Shown here piece by piece: positions 11,213 through 22,840 of a stretch of DNA of 64,000 nt (positions are counted from its first letter, which is position 1; each line of letters starts with the position of its first letter). This DNA comes from Dugong dugon (lineage: Eukaryota; Chordata; Mammalia; Sirenia; Dugongidae): contig CM057482.1 in assembly GCA_030035585.1 (NCBI GenBank), positions 58,160,828-58,224,827 of the forward strand, given 5' to 3'. Both the position numbers and the translations under genes were made by a program. Under the pieces are notes generated by a model. The model made no database searches. It saw nothing but the letters and a program-made list of their open reading frames with translations, and was not told where the DNA came from.

Positions 11213-13912
11213 CTTAATTTTTTTATTGTACCTTAGATGAATGTTTACAGAACGAATAGTTTCTCATTAAACAGTCAGTACACATATTGTTTTATGACAT
11301 TGGTTAACAACCCTACGACATGTCAACAGTCTCCCCTCTTGACCTTGGGGGACCCTTTTTTTTTTTTTTTGGTGAAAATATACATAGCCACAGTTACACC
11401 ATTTCAAAAGTTTCTACATGTACAATTCTGTGACATTGATTACATTCTTCTTGTTGTGCTGCTATTCTCACTATCCTTTTTCAAGTTATTCCATCACCAT
11501 TATCTTCAGCTCACTGCTCTCTAGGATTCCCATCAAAACTTTTGAGTTGCTATTGTCAATTTGATCTCACAGAGATAATTCTTTTTTTTTTTTTTTGTAC
11601 CCTAGATGAAGGTTTACAGAACAAATAGTTTCTCATTAAACAGTTAGTACACATATTGCCCTATGACAATAGTTAACAACCCCACGACATGTCAACACTG
11701 TCCCTTCTCAACCCTGGGTTCCCTATCACCAGCTTTCTTGTCCCCTCCTTCCTTCTAGTCCTTGTCCCTGGACTGCTGTGCCTCATTAGTCCTATTTTGT
11801 TTTATGGGGCTGTCCAACCCCCGGCTGAATGGTGAACCTCGGAAGTGACTTCACCACTGAGCTAAAAGGGTATCCGGGGGCCATACACTTGGGGTTTCTC
11901 CAGTCTGTCAGGCCAATAAATCTTGTCTTTATTTGAGTTAGAATTTTGTTCTACATCCTTCTGCAGCTCTGTCCAGGACCCTCTATTGTGATCCTGTTCA
12001 GAGCAGTCCGTGGTGGTAGCCGGGCACCATCTAGCTGTACTGGACTCAGTCTGGTGGAGGCCATGGTAGCTGCGGTCCTTTAGTCCTTTGGACTAATCTT
12101 TTTCTTGTATACTGTTCTCTTCATTCTCCCTTGCTCCCGAAGGGGTGAGACCAGTGGAGTATCTCAGATGGCTGCTCACCGGCTTTTAAGACCCCAAACA
12201 CTACTCACCAAGGTAGAATGTAGAACATCATCTTTATAAACTGTGTTGTGCCAGTTGAGCTAGATATTCCCCGAGACCATGGTTCCCACAGCCCTCTGCC
12301 CAACAATTCAGTCACTCAGGGAGTTTGGATCTGTCTACGGAGCTTCCATGACCTTTCCTTGTGGAAGTTGTGCTGGAATCCCCAGTATTGTGTATTGTCT
12401 TACCCTTCACAAAAGTTACCACATATCTATTGTCTAGTTAATATTTCCCCCACCCCTCCCATCGCTCCTAACCAACAAAGATTGTTACTTTTTATGTGTA
12501 AACTTTTTCATGAGTTTTTACAGTAGAGGTCTCATACAATATTTGTCCTTTTGTGATTGACTTATTTCACTCAGCATAATGTCCTCCAGTTTCATCCATG
12601 TTATGAGATGCTTAGCAGATTCATCATTGTTTTTTGTCACTGCATAATACTCTACTGTGTATATGTGCCATAGTTTGTTTATCCATTCATCTGTTGATGG
12701 GCATCTAGATTGTTTCCATCTTTTGGATATCGTGAACAGTGCTGCAGTGAATATGGGTGTGCATATGTCTATTCTTCTGACAGTTTTTATTTCTCTAGAA
12801 TATATTCCTAGGAGTAGGATTGCTAGATCATATGGTATTTCTATTTCTAGCTTTCTAAGGAAGCTCCATATCATTTTCCAAAATGGTTGTATCATTTTAC
12901 ATTCCCACCGGCAGTGCATATGAGTTCTGATCTCCCCGCAGCCTCTCCAACATTCGTTATGTCCAGTATTTTTGACTCGTGCCAGTAATGCCGGTGTGAG
13001 ATAGTATCTCATTGTGGTTTTAATTTGCATTTCTCTAATGGTTAGTGATCGTGAGCATTTCCTCATGTATCTGTTGGCCACTTGAATGTCTTCTTTATGA
13101 AGTGTCTGTTCATTTCCTTTGTTGATTTTTTAATTTGATTATTTATCTTTTTGTTGTAGAGATGTTGGATTTTCTTGTAGATTTTAGAGATTAGACCTTT
13201 GTCTGACTTGTAATGTCTAATATATATATATATTTTTCCCAGTCTGTAGGTTCTCTTTTTACTCTTTTGGTGAAGTCTTTTGATGAGCATAAGTGTTTTA
13301 TTTTTAGAAGATCCCAGTTATCTAGCTTATCTTCTGGAGTTTGTGTTATTGGCTGTGGTTTGCATCCTGTTAATGTCCTGCATTAGGGCCTCTAGTGTTG
13401 ATCCTATTTTTTCTTCTATGAACTTTATAGTTTTTTTCTTTATATTTAGGTCTTTGATCCATTTGGAATTAGTTTTCGTGTATGGTTTGAGGTATGGGTC
13501 CTGTTTCATTTTTTTGCAGATGGACATCCAGTTTTGCTAGCATCATTTGTTAAAAAGACTGTCTTTTCCCCATTTGATGGACTTTGGGTCCTTGTCAAAG
13601 ATCAGGTGACCATAGATGGATGGATTTACATCTTTGTTCTCAATTCTGTTCCATTGGTCAATGTGTCTGTCATTGTACCAGTACCAGGCTGTTTTGACTA
13701 CCGTAGCTGTATAGTAGTTTCTGAGGTCAGGTAGTGAGGGTCCTCCTACTTTATTCTTCTTCCTCAGTAGAGCTTTACTTATCCAGGGCTTCTTCCCTTT
13801 CCATATAAATTTAATGATTTTTACATCTCTTTAAAGAATGTTGTTGGTATTTTGATCGGGATTGCATTGTATTTGCAAATTACTGTGGGTAGAATTGGAT
13901 GCCCTTTATTTC
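11195..13912. repeat. Target site duplication flanking L1-B
   Basis: The 18-mer ttggatgccctttatttc occurs at 11195-11212 and again at 13895-13912. Each copy makes sense as L1-A ORF2 sequence when joined to the L1-A DNA on its outer side. This fixes both ends of the inserted L1-B. Confidence 0.95.
11213..13894 (-). mobile_element. L1-B: 5'-truncated L1 inserted in L1-A (antisense)
   Basis: About 2.68 kb. From the 3' end it has a short L1 tail (11216-11355), a T run (11356-11370), an older-type L1 tail (11371-11580), a second T run (about 11582-11595), then a full 3'UTR and ORF2. The ORF2 stop is at 12518-12520 on the minus strand. The 187-codon open frame 12518-13081 is the ORF2 C terminus and ends in [14 protein letters not shown]. 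The element ends at 13894 in the region coding for the RT-C-terminal junction, so it is 5' truncated, as is usual for L1 insertions. Confidence 0.92.
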
Positions 13913-14875
13913 TTTTTCTTGCGTTATTGCTCTGGCTAGGACTTCCAGCACCATGTTAAATAAGAGCGGTGATAAACGGCATCCTTGCCTTGTTCCTGTT
14001 CTCAAGGGGAATGTTTTCAGCCTCTCTCCATTGAGATTGATGTTGGCTGTTGGTTTTGTATAGCTGCCCCTTATTATGTTGAGGGATTTCCCTTCTATAC
14101 CTATTTTATTGAGAGTTTTACTCAGGAATGGGTGTTGGACTTTTTTTTTTTTTGAACGCCTTTTCTGCATCAGTTGAGATGATCATGTGATTCTTTTATT
14201 TATGTGGTGGGTTATCTTGATTGATTTTCTAATGTTGGACCATGGTTGCATATGTGGTATGAATCTCACTTAGTTGTGGTGTATTTTTTTTTTTTTTATA
14301 TAATGCTGAATTCAATTGGTTAGAATTTTGTTGAGAATTTTTGCGTGTATATTCATGAGAGATATTGATCTGTAATTTTCTTTTTTTGTGGTATCTTTGC
14401 CTGGTTTTTGTATCAGGGTTATGCTGGCTTCATAGAATGAATTCAGAAGCGTCACTTCCTTTTCTGTGTTTTGAAATAGCTTGAGCAGTACTGGTGTAAG
14501 CTCTTCTCTGAATGTTTGGTAGAATTCTCCAGTGAAGCCATCTGGGCCAAGGCTTTTTTTGTTGGGACTTTTTAAATTACCTTTTCAATATCTTCTCTTG
14601 TTGTGGGTTTGTTCAGATTTTAAACATCATTTTTTTTTTAGTTTTGGTAGGTAGTGTGTTTCTAGACACTTGTCCATTTCCTCTAGGTTTTCAGATTTTT
14701 TGGAGTATAGTTTTTCATAGTAGTCTTACGATAATTTTTATTTCAGTTGGATCTGTTGGAATGTCCCCCATTTTGTCTCTTATTTGGGCTATTTGCATCC
14801 TCTCCTGTTTTTCTTTTGGCAGTTTGGCCAATGGTTTGTAAATCTTGTTGACCATTTCAAAGAACCAACTTTTGG
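13895..14875 (-). mobile_element. L1-A part 2: reverse transcriptase region of ORF2 (antisense)
   Basis: Continues L1-A after the L1-B insertion. The minus-strand frame 13880-14170 encodes [20 protein letters not shown] followed by [18 protein letters not shown], the L1 reverse transcriptase segment before the catalytic aspartates. Frames are broken and T runs have expanded at 14143-14153 and 14287-14299. It is interrupted at 14876 by a small sense L1 fragment. Confidence 0.88.
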
Positions 14876-15157
14876 ATACTCGTGAGGAGTGTGCCTCTTA
14901 GCTCAGGTAGATACAAGAGACCAAAGGGGCAGCTTCTGTCCAGAGGTGAGATGGGAAGGCAGAGAGCGTTAGAAACTGGTTGATTGGACATGGGGAATCA
15001 GGGACGGAAAGGAGGAGTGTGCTGTTGCAGAATGTGGTGAGCAATTAAGGTCACATAACAATGTATGTATAAAATTTTATATGGGAGACTAACTTGAAAT
15101 GTAAACTTCATTTAGACTACAACAATAAAAAAAAAATCAAACCAAAAAAAAAGAAGT
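14876..15157 (+). mobile_element. Short sense L1 3'-end insertion
   Basis: A 282-base piece from gatactcgtgaggagtgtgc to an A-rich tail at 15122-15154. It matches the last 260 bases of L1-F (about 61777-62036) and contains no coding sequence. It is flanked by accaacttttgg (14864-14875) and accgacttttgg (15158-15169), a 12-bp target duplication with one mismatch. L1-A resumes right after it. This is a severely 5'-truncated L1 integration. Confidence 0.9.
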
Positions 15158-15988
15158 ACCGACTTTTGGTTTTGTTGATTCTATTGTCTTTTAATTCTCT
15201 ATTTCATTTACTTCTGCCCTGATTTTTATTATTTCCTTTCTTCTGGTGGCTGTGTGCTTCTTTTGCTGTTCTCTTTCTATTGGTTCAAGTTGTGTAGCTA
15301 ACATGTTGATTTTGTCCCTTTCTTCTTTTTTGATGTGTGCATCTATTGTTATAACCTGACCTCTGAGCACTGCCTTTGCTTTGTCCCAAAGGTTTTTGTA
15401 TGATGTGTTTTCATTCTTGTTCGATTTTAGGAATTTTTTGATCCCATCTTTGATTTCTTATATTACCCAGTGGTTTTCAAGCAGAGTGTTATTTAGTTTC
15501 CATATACTTGGGCTTTTTTTCCCTTCTTCTTCCTGTTGTTAGTTTCTACTTTGAAGGCATTGTGATCAGAGAAGATACTCTGTATTATCTCAGTGTGGAT
15601 TTTGTTGAGGGTTGCTTTGTGGCCTAAGGTGTAGTCTATTCTGGAAAACATTCCATGTGCATTGGAAAAGAATGTGTACTTTGCAGCTGTTGGGTGAAGT
15701 GTTCTGTATATGTCTATGAGTTCAAGTTAACTGATTGTGGCCTTTAGATTGTCTGTATTTTTGTTGAGTTTCTTTCTAGATGTTCTGTCCTTTGCCAGTA
15801 GTGGTGTGTTGAAGTCTCTTACCATTATTGTGGAACTGTCAGTTTCTCTTTTCAGTGCTGTCAGAGTTTGCTTTATGTATTTTGGAGCCCTGTCATTGTG
15901 TGTGTAGATATTTATTGTGGTTATGTCTTCATGATGGATTTTCTCTTTAATCATTATGTAATACCCTTCTTTGTCTTTTATGGTGGAT
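15158..15988 (-). mobile_element. L1-A part 3: endonuclease region of ORF2 (antisense)
   Basis: Minus-strand reading gives the L1 endonuclease region; 15727-15954 encodes TTINIYTHNDRAPKYIKQTL and the MVRDFNTPL equivalent of the endonuclease GDFNTPL motif. L1-A ends at about 15988 inside the N-terminal part of the endonuclease, where the 3' end of L1-D begins. The expected remainder (ORF2 start, ORF1, 5'UTR) is absent from the far side of L1-D. Confidence 0.85.
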
Positions 15989-17490
15989 TTTTTTTTATAT
16001 ATATATTTTATTGTACTAAAGGTGAAAGCTTACAGAGCAAATAGTTTCTCATGAAATAGTAGTACACATGTTGTTCAATGACATTGGTTAACAACCCCAC
16101 AACGTATTAAGCCTCTAAATTCTCAACCTTTTTTTTTTTTTGATGAAAATTACAGATGGCCTAAGATACACTGTTTCAAAAATTTCTACATTCACAGTTC
16201 AGTGACATTGACTACGCTCTTCCAACTGTGCTGTTATTCTCACTTAAGATGAAGGCTTACAGAACAAAATAGTTTTTCATTTAACAGTTACTACACATGT
16301 TGCCCTATGACAATGGTTAACAATCTCACAGCACATCAAGAATATCCTTACTCCACCTTGTGTTCCCTATCACCAGGGGACTTCCTTGTCCCCTTCTGTC
16401 TTCTGGACCTTGTCAGTGGACTATTGTACCTCTTTAGTCTCATTTGTTTATTTTTATTTTTATTTATTTTATTTAAACACCATTTCAAAACTTTTTACTT
16501 ACACATTTAAGTGATATTGACTATGCTCTTCCAATTGTGCTGCCATTCTCACTCAAGATGAAGGCTTACAGGACAAAACAGCCTCCCATTTAATAGTTAC
16601 TACAAATGTTGCCCTATAGCAGTGGTCAACAATCTCACAATACATCGACAGTGTCCTTATTCAATTTGTGTTCCTTATCATCAGTTTCCTACTCTCCATC
16701 TGCCTTCTGGCCCTTGTCACCGGACTCCTGTACATCGTTAGTCCCATTTAGTTTTACTGGGGTGTCCATTCCCAGGCTTAACATCGAACCTTGAAGGTAA
16801 CTTCACCTCTGAGCTGAAAGGGTGTCTGGGGGCCACACTCTCGAGGTTTCTCTAGTATTCTTTAGGCCAGTATATCTGGTCTTCTTTTTTTTTTTTTTTT
16901 TTTTTTGGGAGTTAAAATTATGCTCTACATCCTACTCCAGCTCTGCCCAGAACCCTCTGTTGTGATCCTGGTCAGAGGAGTCATTGGTGGTAGCCGGGCA
17001 CCATCCAGCTGTACTGGGCTCAGTCCCGTGGAGGCCTTGGTAGCTGTGGACCATTAGTCCTTCGGACTAATCTTTTCCTTGTATCCTGTTCTCTTCGTTC
17101 TCCCTTGTTCCCGAAGGGATGAGATCAGTGGAGTATCTTAGATGGCCGCTCATAGGCTTTTAAGACCCCAGACACTACTCACCAAGGTAGAATGTAGAGC
17201 ATTATCTTTATAAGTAGTGTCATGCCAATTGAGCTAGATGTTCCCCGAGATCATGGTCCCCAGACCCCTCCGTCCAACAACTCAGTCCCTCGGGGGGTTT
17301 GGATGTGTCTATAGGGCCTCCATGACCTTTCCTTGTGCAGGTTGTGTTAGTTTCCGCTGTACTATGTACTATCTCACCTCTCACCCAAGTTACCACTTAC
17401 CTATTACCTATTTAGTATTTCCCCCCCCCTCCCACCCCTGGTAACCAACAAGGATTGTTACATTTTGCACGTGAATTTTTTCATGGGTTT
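15989..17490 (-). repeat. L1-D modular 3'UTR
   Basis: Reading the plus strand left to right: an L1 tail (15989-16128), a T run (16129-16140), an older-type L1 tail (16141-16245), a repeat of the newer tail with extra 3'UTR (16246-16450), the older-type tail again (about 16480-16550), then the full 3'UTR (16551-17490). The phrases cttccaactgtgctgttatt (16218) and cttccaattgtgctgccatt (16531) mark the two copies of the older module. The phrase aagatgaaggcttacag starts the newer module twice (16246 and 16555). Confidence 0.8.
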
Positions 17491-20400
17491 TTACAATAGA
17501 GGTCTCATACAATATTTGTCCTTTTGTGATTGACTTATTTCACTCAGCATGATGTCCTCCAGTTTCATCCATGTTATGAGATCCTTCACAGATTCATTGT
17601 TGTTCTTTCTCGTTGCATAGTACTCCATTGTGTGTATGTACCATAGTTTGTTTATCCATTCATCTGTTTTTGGGCATCTAGCTTGTTACCATCGTTTTGC
17701 TATTGTGAATAATGCTGCCATGAACATAGGTGTGCATATGTCTATTCGAGTGATGTCTCTTATTTCTCTAGGATATATTCCTAGGACTGGGATTGCTGGA
17801 TCGAATGGTATGTCTATTTCTAGCTTTCTGAGGAAATGCCATATCATTTTCCAAAATGGTTGTATCATTTTGCATTCCCACCAGCAGTGTATTAAGTTCC
17901 CGTCTCCCCGCAGCCCCTCCAACATTTGTTATTTCCAGTATTTTTGATTCGTGCCAGTAATGCCGGGGTGAGATGGTATCTCATTGTGGTTTTAATTTGC
18001 ATTTCTCTAATGGCTAGTGATCGCGAGCATTTCCTCATGTGTCTGTTGGCCATTTGAATGTCTTCCTTGGTGAAGTGTCTGTTCATTTCCTTTGCCCATT
18101 TTTTGATAGGATTGGTTGTCTTTTTGTTGTAGAGGTGTTGGATTTTCTTGTAGATTATGGAGATTAGACCTTTGTCTGACTTGTACTGTCCAAAAATTTT
18201 TTCCCAGTCTGTAGGTTCTCTTTTAACTCTTTCGGTGAAATCTTTTGAAGAGCATAGATGTTTGATTTTTAGAAGATCCCAATTATCTAGTTTATCTGTT
18301 GGGTTTTTTGTTTTGATGTTTATGGTTTGTATCCTGTTAATGCCATGTATTAAGGCCTGAAGTGTTGGTCCTATTTTTTCTTCTATGAATTTTATAGTTT
18401 GAGGCTTTATATTCAGGTCTTTGATCCATTTTGAGGTAGTTTTTGTATATGGTGTGAGGTATGGGTCCTGTTTCATTTTTCTACAAATGGATATCCAGTT
18501 TTGCCAGCACCATTTGTTAAAAAGACTGTCTTTTCCCCATTTGATGTATTTTGGGCCCTTGTCAAAAATCAGGTGACCGTAGGTGGATGGATTTACATCT
18601 GGGTTCTCAATTCTGTTCCATTGGTCAATGTCTCTGTCGTTGTACCAGTACCAGGCTGTTTTGAGTACTGTAGCTGTATAGTAGGTTCTCAAGTCAGGTA
18701 GTGTGAGTCCTCCAACTTTATTCTTCTTCTTCAGTAGTGCTTTACTTATTCGGGGTTTCTTCCCTTTCCATATAAAGTTAATAATTAGTTTTTCCATCTC
18801 TTTGAAGAATGTTGTTGGTATTTGTATCGGGATTGCATTGTATTTGTAGATTGCTTTAGGTAGAATTGCCATTTTCACAATGTTGAGTCTGCCTATCCAT
18901 GAGCATGGTATGTTTTTCCATTTATGTAGATCCCTTTGGATTTCATGCAGCAGTGTTTTGTAGTTTTCTTTGTATAGGTCTTTTATATTCCTGGTCAGAT
19001 TTATTCCTAAGTATTTTGTCTTTTTAGGGGTTATTGAAAATGGTATTGTTTTCCTGACTTCCTTTTCATCGATCTGCTTATTGGTGTCTAGGCATCCAAG
19101 TGATTTTTGAATTTTTATCTTGTATCCTGCTACTCTGCTGAATCTTTTTATTAGTTCCAGTAGATTTCTCATGAAGTCTTTAGGGTTTTCTACGTATAGT
19201 AACATACCATCTGCAACAGGGACAGTTTAACTTCTTCATTACGAATGTGGATGCCCTTTATTTCTTTTTCTTGCTGTATTGCTTTAGCTAGAACTTCCAG
19301 CACAATGTTAAATAGGAGTGCTGGTAAAGGGCATCCTTGTCTTGTTCCTGTTTTCAAGGGGAATGTTTTCAGCCTTTCTCCATTAAGAATGATGTTGGCC
19401 ATTGGTTTTGCATAGATGCCCTTTATTATGTTGAGAAATTTCCCTTCTATAACTCTTTGATTGAGAGTTTTTATTAGGAATGGGTGTTGGACTTTGTCAA
19501 ATGCCTTTTCTGCATCAATTGAGATGATCATGTGATTCTTTCCTTTTATTTATGTGGTGGATTACATTGATTGATTTTCTAATGTTGAACAATCTTTGCA
19601 TACCTGGTATGAATCCTACTTGGTTGTGGTTTATTATTTTTTTGATATGATGCTTCAATTTTATTGGCTAGAATTTTGTTCAGAATTTCTGCATCTATAT
19701 TCGTGAGAGATATTGGTGTGTAATTTTCTTTTTTTATGACATCTTTGCCTGGTTTTGGTATCAGCGTTATGCTGGCTTCATAGAATGAATTTGGAAGTGT
19801 TGCTTCCTCTTCTATGCTCTGAAATAGCTTGAGTAGTACTGGTACAAGCTCTTCGGTAAATGTTTTGTAGAATTCTCCACTGAAGCCATCTGGGCAATGG
19901 CTTTTTTGGGTTGGGAGTTTTTTTATTACCTTTTCAGTCTCTTCTCTTGTTATGGGTCTGATCAGATTTTCAACATCACTTTGTTGTAGTTTGGGTAGGC
20001 CGTGTGTTTCTAGAAATTTATCCATTTCCTCTGGGTTTTCAAATTTGTTGGAGTATAGTTTTTCATAATATTCTGTTATAATCCTTTCTATTTCGGTTGG
20101 GTTTGTTGTAATGATCCCCATTTAATTTCTTATTTAGGTTATTTGTGTCCTCTCTTGTTTTTATTTTGTCAGTCTGGCCAGTGGTTTGTGGATTTTGTTG
20201 ATTGTTTCAAAGAAGCAACTTTTGGTTTTGTTGATTCTTTCTATTGTTTTTCTATTCTCTATTTCATTTATTTCTGCTTTGATCTTTACTATTTCCTTAA
20301 CTCCAGTGATTGTGGGCTTTTTTGCTGTTCTGTTTCTATTTGTTTGAGTTCTGTAGTTAATGTTTTGATTTTGTCCCTTTTTGATATGTGCAACTATTGC

Positions 20401-21295
20401 TATAAATTGTCCTCTGAGGACTGCCTTTGCTGTGTCCCAGAGGTTTTGGTATGATGTGCTTTCATTCTCATTTGATTCTAGGAATTTTTTGATTCCATCT
20501 CTGATTTCTTCTATTACCCACTGATGTGTAAGCAGGGTATTATTCTGTTTCCATGTAGTTGATTTTTTTCATTGCTCTTTCTATTGTTAATTTCTACCTT
20601 GATGGCATTGTGGTCAGAGAAGATACTTTGAATTATCTCAACGTTTTGGATCTTGTTGAGGATTGCTCTGTGGCCTAAGACATGCTCTATTCTGGAGAAC
20701 ATTCCATGTGCATTGGAAAAGAATGTGTACTTTGCAGCAGGTGGATGAAGTGTTCTATATAGGTCTATGAGGTTAAGTTGGCAGATTGTGCCCTTTAGAT
20801 CTGTATCTTTGCTGAGTTTCTTCTTAGTTGTTCTGTTCTTTACTGAGAGTGGTGTGTTGAAGTCTCCTATTATTATTATGGAACTGCCAATTTCTCTTTT
20901 CAGTGTTGTTAGAGTTTTTTTTACGTATTTTGTATCCCTGTCATTGGGTGCGTAGATGTTTATTATGGTTATGTCTTCATTATGGATCATCCCCTTAGTC
21001 ATTATATAGTGTCCTTCTTTGTCTTTTATGGTAGATTTCATTTTACAGTCTATTTTATCTGAGATTAGAATTGCCACCCCTGCTCTTTTTTGGTAGTTGT
21101 TAGCTTGATATATTTCTTTCCAACCTTGACTTCTAATAAATTCACCTCTTTGTTTCTAAGGTGTGTCTAATTCAGACAACGTATTGATGGATCCTGTTTT
21201 CTTATCCATTCTGTCACTCTCCATCTCTTTATGGGTGCATTGAGTCCATTTACATTCAGTGTAATTATTAATAGATGTGAGTTTCTTGCTGTCAT
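17491..21295 (-). pseudogene. L1-D ORF2 (endonuclease-reverse transcriptase), broken
   Basis: The start ATG is at 21293-21295 (encoded N terminus MTARNSHLLIITLNVNGL) and the stop at 17491-17493. The 3805-base span equals about 1268 codons, close to the 1275 of human L1 ORF2. Long open pieces remain. 20514-21077 is endonuclease, with NIYAPNDRDTKYV and GDFNTPLS. 19579-20121 is the RT N-terminal part. 19190-19531 contains [15 protein letters not shown], the first catalytic Asp block. 17892-19205 is a 437-codon frame covering thumb and C-terminal region. A frame break lies at the catalytic FADD motif near 19205, so the polymerase is dead. Stops also separate the other pieces. Confidence 0.9.
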
Positions 21296-21720
21296 TTTGT
21301 AGTGCTTTTTTTTTGTGGTGTTGGGGTTTTCTTTGTTCTTCTTACTCTCTTGTGCTGAGTTACTTTTGTTTGTGGATTTTTTTTTTTCATTTCTTTTGTT
21401 TTTGTAGGTTTTGTTTTTGCTGACACTTTATGTTTTTCGTCTTTATTTTTATGAGTTGGTTTGTTAACTTTCTTTGTGGTTACCATGAATTTTACCCTTA
21501 TCTTTCTAAGTTTTAAGCAGTCTAGCATTACTTGGTATTGCCTTACCTTGCTCTCCATTACAAGGTTCTATACTTATGCTGTTTATTCCCTCTTTATTGT
21601 TGTGATGCTGTTGTCATTTACTGATTAACTGCTCTGATTCCCTGTTGTATTTCTTTGGTTTTGGATAGTCCTCGAGAGTTCATTTCCTAGATTGGTATCT
21701 GGCTGGTATGATCCTGCATC

Positions 21721-22840
21721 CTAGGTTCTTCCTGTGAGCTGAAGCTGTTTGCCCTCAGATCGAAGAACTCCCTTTAGTAATTCTTGTATGTTTGGTTTGA
21801 CTTTTACATATTCCCTTAATTTCTGTTTATCTGGAAATGAACCTAATTTCACCATCAAATTAGATCGAGAGTTTTGCAGGATATTTTATTCTTGGCTCAC
21901 AATTTTTTTTCTTTCAAGATTCTATAAATGTCATCCCATTGCCTTCTTGCCGCACAGTTTCTGCCGAATAATCTGAGCTTCATCTTATTGTTTCTCCTCT
22001 GTATGTGACTTCTTGTTTTTCACGAGCCGCTCTCAGGATTCTTTGTTTGTCTTTGGTTTTTGCGAGTGTGATTATGATATGCCTTGGTGATTTTCTTTTG
22101 GGGTCTCTTCTATATGGGTTTCGTTGAGCTTCTTGGATGGCCAGCTTTTCATCTTTCATGATATTGGGGAAATTTTCTGTCAGCAGTTCCTCAATGATCC
22201 TCTCTGTGTTTTCTTTTTTGTCCCCCTGTTCTTGAATTCCAATCACTCGTAAATTTTTGCTTTTGATTGTGTCCCACATAACTCTCAGGGTCTCTTCATT
22301 TTTCTTTGTTCTTTTTTCTGAATTTTCCTGAAACAGATTTTTGTCCAAGTGTTTGTCTTCAATTCCACTGATCCTGTCTTCCACAGTTTCAAATCTGCTT
22401 CTCAGCTCTTCTATGACACCGTCCGTTTCTGAAATCTTGTTTATCTTTTGGATTTATAATTGTTTTCTTTGTATAATTTCTAGTTGTGAATTTATTTTGG
22501 CATTTTGTTCCTGCATTATTTTCCTGAATTCTTCCAATTTTTTGTCTGTATTTTCTATGAATTTGTCTATTTTTTCCTCATGTTTGCAGGTTTTTGCTGA
22601 CAAAATTATTGGAGAATTCTGAGTATTAGAGATTTGAATTCCCTGTCAGGTAGTTCTAGTGCATTTTCTTCCAGAGTAGTGTCATCTGGTATTTTATTTT
22701 GGACTCCTACTGGAACCATCCTGTCCTGTTTTTGTAAATGTTTTGATATTGTCTGCTGTCTTCGGGGCATTCAGTATTTATTTGTCTCATTTGTTGATTG
22801 TAGATTTGTTTGTTTTGTCCCTTTTAAAAAAAAATAAAAT
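21721..22840 (-). pseudogene. L1-D ORF1 (RNA-binding protein), broken
   Basis: The best frame is 21980-22384. It encodes the RNA-recognition part of ORF1p, with ENFPNIMKDEKLAIQEAQRN and PKRKSPRHIIITLAKTKDKQ. The C-terminal domain lies in another frame toward a stop at 21721-21723. The upstream coiled-coil part up to about 22840 is out of frame. ORF1p normally coats L1 RNA as a trimer. Ends are approximate because no intact start was found. Confidence 0.8.

Noticed and set aside
15127-15154. Candidate polyadenylation site for a host transcript
   Set aside because: The AATAAA and A run belong to the tail of the small sense L1 insertion at 14876-15157.
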